Shown: positions 42,487 through 49,774 of the stretch, in pieces
How the letters are laid out: the number at the start of each line of letters is the position of its first letter
Position numbering within the stretch: position 1 is the first letter of the stretch
Assembly (NCBI GenBank): GCA_016714015.1
Contig: JADJNZ010000007.1
Span: forward strand, 62,001 to 126,000
DNA from: Gemmatimonadota bacterium
GTDB lineage: Bacteria > Gemmatimonadota > Gemmatimonadetes > Gemmatimonadales > Gemmatimonadaceae
Direction: 5' to 3'
DNA: 64,000 bases
The notes under the pieces: generated by a model
Database searches by the model: none
The model's input: the letters and a program-made list of their open reading frames with translations, nothing else
What the model was told of the DNA's origin: nothing
Position numbers and translations under genes: made by a program

Positions 42487-44036
42487 GTCACGACGGTTCG
42501 CGCATCCTGATCCTCGATTGCGGGTCGCAGTTCACGCAGCTCATCGCGCGCCGCGTGCGCGAGGCGCGCGTCTTCTCGGAGATCCATCCGCCCACCCGCT
42601 CGCTCGAGTGGATCCGCGACTGGAAGCCGACGGCGATCATCCTCTCGGGTGGGCCGAGCTCGGTGACCGACGAGGGCGCGCCGAGCTTCGACCCGGCCAT
42701 CCTCGACGTCGCGCCGGTGCTCGGCGTCTGCTACGGGATGCAGTGGATCGCGCTGAACGCCGGCGGTGAGGTGAAGGGCGGCGGGCGCCGCGAGTACGGG
42801 CGCGCCGAGATGCGGGTGAAGGAGAACACCGGGCTCTTCGCGGGCTTCGACGCCGGCGAGACGTCGCAGGTATGGATGAGCCACGGCGATCACGTCGAGA
42901 ACGTGCCGCCCGGATACGTGCTGACGGCGTCGAGCGAAGGGAATCCCGTCGTCGGCTTCCGCCACGCGACCAAGCCCATCCACGCGATCCAGTTCCACGC
43001 CGAGGTCGCGCACACCGTGCGCGGCGCGGAGATCATCCAGAACTTCCTGTTCGGGGTGGCGGGGTGCAAGGCGGACTGGACGCCGGGGCACTTCATCGAG
43101 CTCGAGGTCGCGCGGATCCGCGAGCTGGTGGGCGACGCGCAGGTGATCTGCGGGCTCTCCGGGGGCGTGGACTCGTCCGTCGCGGCCGCCCTCGTGCACA
43201 AGGCGATCGGCGACCAGCTCACCTGCATCTTCGTCGACACCGGCCTCCTCCGCCTCCACGAGCGAGAGCAGGTGGAGCGCACGATGGGCCAGCACCTCGG
43301 CATCCGGCTCATCACCGTGCGGGCCGAGGACCGCTTCCTGGGCGCGCTGGGCGGGCTGGATGACCCCGAGATGAAGCGCAAGGCGATCGGGCACACCTTC
43401 ATCGACGTCTTCGAGGATGCCGCGGCAGCGGCGGGGAAGGACGCGAGGTTCCTGGTGCAGGGCACGCTCTATCCCGACGTCATCGAGTCGGTGAGCGCGA
43501 AGGGCGGGCCGAGCGCGACGATCAAGACGCACCACAACGTGGGCGGGCTCAAGCCGGACATGAAGTTCAAGCTCATCGAGCCGCTGCGCGAACTGTTCAA
43601 GGACGAGGTGCGCAACGTCGGGCGTGAGTTGGGGCTCCCCGAGGAGATGGTCGGGCGACATCCGTTCCCGGGACCGGGGCTCGCGATCCGCGTCCTCGGC
43701 GCGGTCGATCCGGTGAACGTCGAGACGCTGCGCCGGGCCGACGCGATCTACCTCGAGGAGATCCGCGCCGCCGGCCTCTACAACGAGATCTGGCAGGCGT
43801 TCGCAGTGTTCCTCCCCGTGCGCTCGGTGGGCGTCATGGGCGACGGGCGCACCTACGAGCACGTGATCGCGCTGCGCGCCGTCACGAGCACCGACGGCAT
43901 GACGGCGGACTGGTTCGCGTTCCCGTACGATGTGCTCGCGCGCATCTCCAACCGGATCATCCGGGAAGTGAAGGGGATCAATCGCGTGGTATACGACATC
44001 AGCTCCAAGCCGCCCGCCACCATCGAGTGGGAGTAG
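42483..44036 (+). CDS. guaA: GMP synthase (glutamine-hydrolysing)
   Basis: Converts XMP to GMP. GTG 42483 overlaps the preceding stop (GTGA); 517 residues. The class I amidotransferase domain has nucleophile C83 in LGVCYGMQW and the histidine-glutamate pair in IQFHAEVAHT (usually QFHPEV). The ATP-pyrophosphatase domain has the P-loop GLSGGVDSSVAAAL. The dimerisation domain ends with the family signature PPATIEWE. Last gene of the hisS-led operon, followed by a MATE gene after ten bases. Confidence 0.97.
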   Translation: MSHDGSRILILDCGSQFTQLIARRVREARVFSEIHPPTRSLEWIRDWKPTAIILSGGPSSVTDEGAPSFDPAILDVAPVLGVCYGMQWIALNAGGEVKGGGRREYGRAEMRVKENTGLFAGFDAGETSQVWMSHGDHVENVPPGYVLTASSEGNPVVGFRHATKPIHAIQFHAEVAHTVRGAEIIQNFLFGVAGCKADWTPGHFIELEVARIRELVGDAQVICGLSGGVDSSVAAALVHKAIGDQLTCIFVDTGLLRLHEREQVERTMGQHLGIRLITVRAEDRFLGALGGLDDPEMKRKAIGHTFIDVFEDAAAAAGKDARFLVQGTLYPDVIESVSAKGGPSATIKTHHNVGGLKPDMKFKLIEPLRELFKDEVRNVGRELGLPEEMVGRHPFPGPGLAIRVLGAVDPVNVETLRRADAIYLEEIRAAGLYNEIWQAFAVFLPVRSVGVMGDGRTYEHVIALRAVTSTDGMTADWFAFPYDVLARISNRIIREVKGINRVVYDISSKPPATIEWE

Positions 44037-44046
44037 GCCCCGGCCA

Positions 44047-45429
44047 ATGAGCGACCTCGCGCGGCTGCGGCCCACGGCGGCCGAGCTGCGCGAGATGGCG
44101 CAGCTCGCCGCGCCGATCGTGCTCGTCAACGTCGGCATGCAGCTGATGGGCGTCGTCGACTCGCTCATGCTCGGCCGCGTCTCGGCCGCCGACCTCGCCG
44201 CGGGCGCGCTCGGGAACTTCTACTTCTTCGCGACGGCGATCCTCGGCATCGGCGTCCTCATGGCGCTCGACCCGGTGATCGCGCAAGGGGTCGGCGCGAA
44301 GGACGATGTCGCGATCGCGCGCGGCGTGCAGCGCGGGCTGCTGCTCACGGCGCTCGTCGCGGTCGCGGTGAGCGGCTCGTTCCTGCTCGCCGGGCCGGTG
44401 CTCCGTGCGCTCCGGCAGCCCGCGGACGTCACGCCGCTCGCGGTGGACTACGTCCTCTGGAGCATCCCGGGGATGCTCCCGTTCTTCGCCTTCAACATGA
44501 TGCGACAGGTGCTGCAGGCGTTCTCCACGGTGCGGCCGGTGGTCCTCGCCGTGGTGGTGGCCAATGCGGCGAACGTCGCGCTCAACTGGGTGCTCGTGTA
44601 CGGCCACCTGGGATTCGCGCCACGCGGCGTCGTCGGCTCGGCGATGGCGACCGCGATCTCCCGCTGGCTCATGGCGTTCGCGTTGCTCGCGTGGGCGTGG
44701 CCCCTGCTGCGTCCGCATGTGCGCCCCTGGCACCGGGAGAGTTGGGAACTTGCGCCGCTCGGGCGGATGCTCGGACTCGGCGTCCCGATCGGCCTGCAGT
44801 TCTTCGCCGAGGTGAACGCGTTCGGGCTGGTCACGGTCATGGCCGGGTGGATGGGCACGGCGACGCTGGCGGGGCACGAGATCGCGCTCAATCTCGCGTC
44901 CATGACGTTCATGGTGCCGATGGGCGTCGCCGGTGCCGCCGCGGTGATGGTGGGGCACGCGATCGGGGCGGGGGACATCGCCGAGTCGCGGCGCGATGCG
45001 GTCGCGGCCCTCGCCGTCGGCGTCGGGTTCATGGCGTGCATGGCGGTGGTCTTCTGGCTCGTGCCCCAGGTGCTCGCCGACGCCTACACGACCGATGCGG
45101 CGACCCGGAGCGTCGCGATCACGCTGATCCCCATCGCCGCCGTATTCCAGGTGTTCGATGGCACGCAGGTGATCTGCGCGTCGATCCTGCGGGGGGCGGG
45201 CGACACGCGAGTGGCGATGATCCTGCACGCGCTGAGCTTCTGGGCGGTGGGGATCCCGCTCGGGGCGCTCGTCGCGTTCCGGTTCGATGGTGGAGCGGCG
45301 GGGCTCTGGTGGGGGCTCACGGCCGGGCTCGCGGCGGCGGCGGTGCTGCAGTTGGCGCGCGTGCGGTGGAAGCTGAGTGGGGAGATCGCACGCGTGCGGA
45401 TCGATCGGCCACCGGGGTCGTCGCACTGA
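44047..45429 (+). CDS. MATE family efflux transporter
   Basis: 460-residue inner-membrane exporter with twelve predicted helices in two related halves. The N-terminal half carries LAAPIVLVNVGMQLMGVVDSLMLGR and DPVIAQGVGA (NorM-like), the second FFAEVNAFGLVTVMAGWMG and GVAGAAAVMVGHAIGAG. These mark the drug/sodium or proton antiporter family. Substrate cannot be read. It follows guaA by ten bases and may share its transcript. Confidence 0.92.
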   Translation: MSDLARLRPTAAELREMAQLAAPIVLVNVGMQLMGVVDSLMLGRVSAADLAAGALGNFYFFATAILGIGVLMALDPVIAQGVGAKDDVAIARGVQRGLLLTALVAVAVSGSFLLAGPVLRALRQPADVTPLAVDYVLWSIPGMLPFFAFNMMRQVLQAFSTVRPVVLAVVVANAANVALNWVLVYGHLGFAPRGVVGSAMATAISRWLMAFALLAWAWPLLRPHVRPWHRESWELAPLGRMLGLGVPIGLQFFAEVNAFGLVTVMAGWMGTATLAGHEIALNLASMTFMVPMGVAGAAAVMVGHAIGAGDIAESRRDAVAALAVGVGFMACMAVVFWLVPQVLADAYTTDAATRSVAITLIPIAAVFQVFDGTQVICASILRGAGDTRVAMILHALSFWAVGIPLGALVAFRFDGGAAGLWWGLTAGLAAAAVLQLARVRWKLSGEIARVRIDRPPGSSH

Positions 45430-45432
45430 ACG

Positions 45433-46446
45433 TCAGTGCGTGCGCTCGACCCAACGGTAGGTGAGGCCGACGCGCTGGACGAGGCCAAGCGTACGAAGCG
45501 TGGACAGTCCAGTCGGCGTTCGCTGTTCGCTGTATCGGAACATCAGTCCGGCCTCGGCCATCACGCCGAGCCGGCCGCGGAGGCGGGCCTGGCCTCCGAG
45601 CGTCACGCTCGCTTCCTGGGTCCACTGCGGGTGCTCCGCGTCCTCCTGCTGATAGGCGAGGCCGTAGCGCGCCGCCGCGAAGATCCATCCGCGATCGGTC
45701 GCCCCGACGCGGCGCAGGACGCTCAGTCCGGCGCCGCCGTCCTCCCGACTGTTCTCGTCATTGTAGTCCGACACATGTAGCGCGAAGTCCGGTCTGAGCA
45801 GCCAGCGCTCAGAGAACGGAAGGAGGATGCCGCCAAAGCTACCGAAGCCGCCCACGACCCATGATGGGCGCTCGCCTTGCTTCGGTATCGCCTCTTCCGA
45901 GCCCTGCGTCGCGGCCCAGGCGCTCGCTGCGGGGCGCGGCTTGTAGACGGCGATGCCGATTCGCGACAGCAGCTCGACGTTCCTCGTCCAGTCGCCGTCC
46001 CCCGGGTTCAATTCAGGGCCGTAAGCGAAGCCCGCGCCGGCCTCGCCGAAGACCGAGAGCCAATCGCTCAGTCGACCGTGTGCACCCGCCGTGACCGTGA
46101 TCGCGTGACTGTAAGTCGGACGGTCCCAGTGATACCACTTGTCGTACCCGATCGCATAGCGGGCCGAGAGATAGCTCCAGCCTTCCTCCGTGGGCTGCGA
46201 TCGCCTGATCACGCTGAGTCCGGCGAGCAGGTAGGTCCGCCCGTTCGGCTCGCCGCTGCGGAAGCTGGTCGTCGTGAAGTCGGGCCGGAGCATCCACCGC
46301 TCGCTGAGCGGCAGGAGAAGTCCGAGTCGCCCGGCGCTGATCGCCACGATGGCGATGCGCTCGCGGTCGGTCGGCGACTCCCGTGGATCCTGTGCCAGAG
46401 CGTCGCCCGGAAGCAGCAGCGCGATGGCGAGAAGGACTTGCCTCAT
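45433..46446 (-). CDS. outer-membrane-like protein, two internal repeats (copy 1)
   Basis: Unrecognised family. ATG 46446 is chosen over 46482 because it begins the signal peptide MRQVLLAIALLLPGDALAQ; 337 residues. The mature protein is two copies of one ~130-residue unit: residues 41-169 and 205-333. Each begins (I/L)LLP(L/F)SERWxLRPDF, then GLSVxRR, an ARYxxxYxx segment, a (V/T)TxGxxxRL motif, GxxxExG and a final RxGxxxYxx strand. Alternating aromatic and polar residues suggest amphipathic beta strands, probably an outer-membrane barrel. The gene upstream is a close paralogue, ten bases away. Confidence 0.75.
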   Translation of the reverse strand: MRQVLLAIALLLPGDALAQDPRESPTDRERIAIVAISAGRLGLLLPLSERWMLRPDFTTTSFRSGEPNGRTYLLAGLSVIRRSQPTEEGWSYLSARYAIGYDKWYHWDRPTYSHAITVTAGAHGRLSDWLSVFGEAGAGFAYGPELNPGDGDWTRNVELLSRIGIAVYKPRPAASAWAATQGSEEAIPKQGERPSWVVGGFGSFGGILLPFSERWLLRPDFALHVSDYNDENSREDGGAGLSVLRRVGATDRGWIFAAARYGLAYQQEDAEHPQWTQEASVTLGGQARLRGRLGVMAEAGLMFRYSEQRTPTGLSTLRTLGLVQRVGLTYRWVERTH

Positions 46447-46456
46447 GAGACTCCCG

Positions 46457-47500
46457 TCAGCGACGGCGCGTACCCCACTCATAGCTCAATCCCACCCCGT
46501 GGACGAAGCCGATGTTCCGACCATCGATCGTCCCGGACGATACCTCGTAGTCCCAGAGTCGGACGAACGGCCCGACCTCCGCGAACGCCCCGAGTCGATC
46601 GGTGAGCCGCACCTGCGCGCCGAGCGTCAGGCTGCCGACGTGGGCGATGTCGGGTTCGTTCGAGTAGTACTGATCGTACGTGATGCCGTATCGCAACGCC
46701 GTGTACACGGATCCGTGCTCGAAAGGGGCCGAACGGCGTATCACGCTCAGGCCGACGGCGGCGCTCACATCATCGCCGCCGGGGCGGAACGCGCTGCTCT
46801 TCACTGCCAGATCGGGCCGCAGCAGCCATCGCTCCGAGAGCGGGATGAGAACGCCGGCACCGCCGAAGCCGCTGAACCGGTCGGAGCCGCTGAAGCCGCC
46901 GAAGATCCAAGAGGGCCGCTCATCGTCCGGCGCCGCCGACGCGTCGGCGGTGGGTCGGGTGTCCGTCCGGTTCTCGGGACGGCGAAGGGTGAGGCCGATT
47001 CGGGTGGACAGTCCCCCCTGGATGATGATGCGCGTCCCGCCGCCGATGGCCCGGTTGTCCTGATGATAGTTGATCCAGGGCCCCACCTCGCCGAACGCGC
47101 CTAGCCAATCAATGACCTGTCCGTGACCACCGATCGCGAGGGTGACCTCGTGGATGATGTAGGGTTCCTCGAAGAGCGACCCCGAGACATTGCCGTAGCT
47201 GTAGCGCATCAAGCCATAGGCCCAGCCGCGCGCGGATGCCGCGCCACGCCGGATCAGGCTGACGCCGTACTCGTGGAAGAGGTAGTCTCGCGGCTCGTCA
47301 GTGTGGAATGAGTTCCCCGTGAGGTCGGGGCGCACCATCCATCGATCCCCGAGCGCGATCAGGAGCCCGAGTCGTTCTGGCGAGAAGTACACGAACGAGA
47401 TCCGTTCGCGTTCGTGCTTCGGCGCTGCGGCATCCTGTGCATCAGCGCTGCCCGGGATCAGCAGCGCGACCGCGAACAGGAGTTGCCGCCCGGTCCTCAG
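46457..47500 (-). CDS. outer-membrane-like protein, two internal repeats (copy 2), CTG start
   Basis: Paralogue of the next gene downstream. The first in-frame GTG (47392) would drop the signal peptide, but the frame upstream reads RTGRQLLFAVALLIPGSADAQ, a clear Sec signal matching copy 1. No ATG, GTG or TTG precedes it before the stop; the only candidate is CTG at 47500, which overlaps the PTS IIA stop as CTGA. From there the product is 347 residues, with repeat units at about 43-172 and 213-342. The linker ERPSWIFGGF matches ERPSWVVGGF of copy 1. Probably co-transcribed from the ptsN promoter. Confidence 0.7.
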   Translation of the reverse strand: MRTGRQLLFAVALLIPGSADAQDAAAPKHERERISFVYFSPERLGLLIALGDRWMVRPDLTGNSFHTDEPRDYLFHEYGVSLIRRGAASARGWAYGLMRYSYGNVSGSLFEEPYIIHEVTLAIGGHGQVIDWLGAFGEVGPWINYHQDNRAIGGGTRIIIQGGLSTRIGLTLRRPENRTDTRPTADASAAPDDERPSWIFGGFSGSDRFSGFGGAGVLIPLSERWLLRPDLAVKSSAFRPGGDDVSAAVGLSVIRRSAPFEHGSVYTALRYGITYDQYYSNEPDIAHVGSLTLGAQVRLTDRLGAFAEVGPFVRLWDYEVSSGTIDGRNIGFVHGVGLSYEWGTRRR

Positions 47501-47949
47501 ACGCCCTTTTCTTCGAGCAGCGCCATGAACTGCGCCGGCTCCGTCAACCCGAGCAGTCGCTCAGGGACATCCGACTCCTTCGAGAACTGCGCGATCTTCC
47601 CGAGCACGGGGAGATACTGGTTCGAGACCTCGAGCGGCGGCGCGACGATCAGGAAGAAGAACTGCACCGGCTTGTCGTCGATCGCCTTGAAGTCGATCCC
47701 GTCGCGCTTCCGGCCGAAGGCCACGCGCAGCTTGCTCACCACGAGCGACCGGCAGTGGGGGATCGCGATCCCGCGCCCGATGCCGGTGGAGCCGAGGTTC
47801 TCCCGGCGCTTGAGCATCTTGAAGAGCATGCCCTCGTCCTTCTCGCCCAGCTTGAGAAGGCCGATCAGCTCCTTCAGGATGTCGTCCTTGGTCGTGCCCT
47901 CGAGGTCGAGCTTGACCGCGTCCTCGGAGAAGAATTCGCGCAGTTCCAT
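47497..47949 (-). CDS. ptsN: PTS IIA-Ntr-like (fructose/nitrogen family) protein
   Basis: 150 residues, a single PTS EIIA type-2 domain. The phospho-accepting histidine is H65 in GIGRGIAIPHCRS. There are no EIIB or EIIC domains and no sugar genes nearby, so it resembles regulatory EIIA-Ntr more than a transporter part; the symbol is therefore tentative. Its promoter is strong (TTGACA, 17 bases, TAGTTT) and ends 6 bases before the ATG. The stop overlaps the following outer-membrane protein gene. Confidence 0.85.
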   Translation of the reverse strand: MELREFFSEDAVKLDLEGTTKDDILKELIGLLKLGEKDEGMLFKMLKRRENLGSTGIGRGIAIPHCRSLVVSKLRVAFGRKRDGIDFKAIDDKPVQFFFLIVAPPLEVSNQYLPVLGKIAQFSKESDVPERLLGLTEPAQFMALLEEKGV

Positions 47950-47955
47950 GTCCAG

Positions 47956-47984
47956 AAACTAGCCATCGGGCAGAACCGTGTCAA
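47956..47984 (-). promoter_or_regulatory. ptsN promoter, leaderless spacing
   Basis: On the minus strand, consensus -35 TTGACA (47984-47979), a 17-base spacer and -10 TAGTTT (47961-47956). Six bases separate the -10 from ATG 47949, so the RNA should begin at the start codon. The -35 boxes of this and the dusB promoter are nine bases apart. Confidence 0.7.
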
Positions 47985-47993
47985 ACCCCGATG

Positions 47994-48022
47994 TTGCAAG
48001 CACTTGGGGCCTCTCCTAGCTT
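47994..48022 (+). promoter_or_regulatory. dusB promoter, leaderless spacing
   Basis: TTGCAA (47994-47999), a 17-base spacer and TAGCTT (48017-48022), then seven bases to ATG 48030. It is back to back with the ptsN promoter. An in-frame ATG at 47991 lies upstream of the -35 and cannot be on this transcript. Confidence 0.6.
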
Positions 48023-48029
48023 TCTCCGG

Positions 48030-49025
48030 ATGCCGTTCCCGTACCCGACGGGTCACCCCGTCCCGCTCTTCCTCGCCCCCATGGCCGGTGTCTCGGAGTC
48101 GCCCTTCCGGCGGCTCTGCCACCAGTGGGGCGCGGACGTCGTCGTCACCGAGTTCCTCTCGGCCGAAGGCATCCGCCGCGAGAACGAGGCGACGATCAGC
48201 AAGCTGCGCTTCGGGAACGACGAGCGGCCGATCGGCGTGCAGATCTTCGGCGCGGAACCCGACGCCATGCGCGAAGCGGCGGCGCTGGTCACGGACACGT
48301 TCCAGCCCGAGTTCATCGACATCAACTTCGGGTGCCCGGTCAAGAAGGTCGTCCGCCGCAACGGCGGTTCGGGGTGCCTCAAGGACCTCGGCCTCGTGCA
48401 GGAGATCATCCGCGCGGTCGTGAGTGGCACCCATCTCCCCGTCACGTGCAAGGTCCGCAGCGGCTGGAGCGAGGAGATGCGTGACCCCGTCACGATCGGC
48501 CTCAAGTGCCAGGAGGCCGGCGTGAAGGCGATCGCGCTGCACCCGCGCACGCGCACGCAGATGTACACGGGGCACGCGCACTGGGACGAGATCGCCGCGA
48601 TGAAGGCCGCACTCGAGATCCCGGTGATCGGCAACGGCGACATCAAGACGGCGGAGGATGCGCTCCGCATGCGGAAGGAGACCGGCTGCGACGGCGTGAT
48701 GATCGCGCGCGGCTCGTTCGGCCAGCCCTGGATCTTCAAGCAGGCGCGCGCGCTGCTCGATGGCCAGCCGATGCCGCCGACGCCGGGCGTGGAGGAACGC
48801 TTCGCCATCGCGCTCGACCATGCCCGCATGGTCCAGTCGTACGAGCACGACCCCGTCGGGGCGGCGCTCGAGTTCCGCAAGCACCTCGGATGGTACGTGA
48901 AGGGGCTGCCCAACTCGGCCGACCTGCGGAAGAAGCTCCATGCCGTGAACTCGTTCGCCGAGGTTGAGGGGATCTTCGACGAGTACCTGAAGAGCGGCTG
49001 GATGCGCGAAGCCGAGGTCGCGTGA
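48030..49025 (+). CDS. dusB: tRNA-dihydrouridine synthase
   Basis: FMN enzyme reducing uridine in tRNA D-loops. ATG 48030 gives 331 residues beginning at PFPYPTGHPVPLFLAPMAGVSE. Motifs: LAPMAGVSESPFRRLC, FLSAEG, VQIFGAEP, DINFGCPVKKVVRRNGGSG with the catalytic cysteine, CKVRSGW, HPRTRTQMYTGHAHW, IGNGDI and MIARGSFGQPW. The GSGCLKD and NFGCPVKK forms place it in the DusB branch. GTGA overlap with larB. Confidence 0.93.
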   Translation: MPFPYPTGHPVPLFLAPMAGVSESPFRRLCHQWGADVVVTEFLSAEGIRRENEATISKLRFGNDERPIGVQIFGAEPDAMREAAALVTDTFQPEFIDINFGCPVKKVVRRNGGSGCLKDLGLVQEIIRAVVSGTHLPVTCKVRSGWSEEMRDPVTIGLKCQEAGVKAIALHPRTRTQMYTGHAHWDEIAAMKAALEIPVIGNGDIKTAEDALRMRKETGCDGVMIARGSFGQPWIFKQARALLDGQPMPPTPGVEERFAIALDHARMVQSYEHDPVGAALEFRKHLGWYVKGLPNSADLRKKLHAVNSFAEVEGIFDEYLKSGWMREAEVA

Positions 49026-49774
49026 GGCGCGACCGGGTCGAGGCGCTCCTCCAGGAGGTCGTGCGGGGCGCACTCGACGTGCCGACGGCGCTCGCGCGCC
49101 TCGACGAGGCGCCGGTCGACGAGATCGGGTTCGCCACCGTCGACCAGCATCGGGCGCTGCGACAGGGTTATCCCGAGGTGATCTTCGGGCAAGGGAAGAC
49201 CGCGGAGCAGGTGGTGACGATCGCCGAGCATCTCGCCACCCGCGGTGATGGGTTCCTCGTGACGCGCGCGGACGAGGCGGTGCGCGCCTCGCTCGTGCGG
49301 CGCTGGCCGACCGCGGAGGTGAACGCGCTCGGCCGCACCGTGCTGCTGCGGGCCGAACAGCCGCGTGCGCGCGGCACCGCCGTGGTGGCGATTGTGACGG
49401 CCGGGACGAGCGATCTCCCGGTGGCCGAGGAGGCCGCCGTGACGCTCGATGCGCAGGGGCATCCGGTGCTCCGCGTGACCGACGTGGGAGTGGCGGGGAT
49501 CCATCGCATCCTCGCCAAGCGCGAGACGCTGCACGACGCGGCGGTGGTGATCGTCGTGGCGGGGATGGACGGCGCGCTGCCGAGCGTGGTGGGGGGACTC
49601 GTGCGCTGTCCCGTCATCGCGGTGCCGACGAGCATCGGGTACGGTGCGGCCTTCGGCGGACTCGCGCCGCTGCTGACGATGCTCAACTCCTGCGCGGCCG
49701 GCGTGACCGTCTGCAACATCGACAACGGGTTCGGCGCGGCGGTCGCGGCCGCGCGCATCCTCGGCGGGCGATGA
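49022..49774 (+). CDS. larB: LarB-type nickel pincer cofactor biosynthesis protein
   Basis: 250 residues. The C-terminal ~130 residues are PurE/AIR-carboxylase-like (VTAGTSDLPVAEEAAVTLDAQ, GMDGALPSVVGGLVRCPVIAVPT, NSCAAGVTVCNIDNGFGAA). The N-terminal part has the LarB-specific DEIGFATVDQHRALRQGYPEVIFGQGKT, split as DEIGFATVDQHR and GYPEVIFGQGKT. LarB carboxylates and hydrolyses nicotinate adenine dinucleotide for the lactate-racemase cofactor. larC, larE and larA are absent from this window. GTG start overlaps dusB; ATGA overlap with the next gene. Confidence 0.9.
   Translation: MRRDRVEALLQEVVRGALDVPTALARLDEAPVDEIGFATVDQHRALRQGYPEVIFGQGKTAEQVVTIAEHLATRGDGFLVTRADEAVRASLVRRWPTAEVNALGRTVLLRAEQPRARGTAVVAIVTAGTSDLPVAEEAAVTLDAQGHPVLRVTDVGVAGIHRILAKRETLHDAAVVIVVAGMDGALPSVVGGLVRCPVIAVPTSIGYGAAFGGLAPLLTMLNSCAAGVTVCNIDNGFGAAVAAARILGGR

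Noticed and set aside
47991..48029. Upstream ATG for dusB at 47991
   Set aside because: It lies before the -35 box of the dusB promoter, and the extra 13 residues are not family-like.
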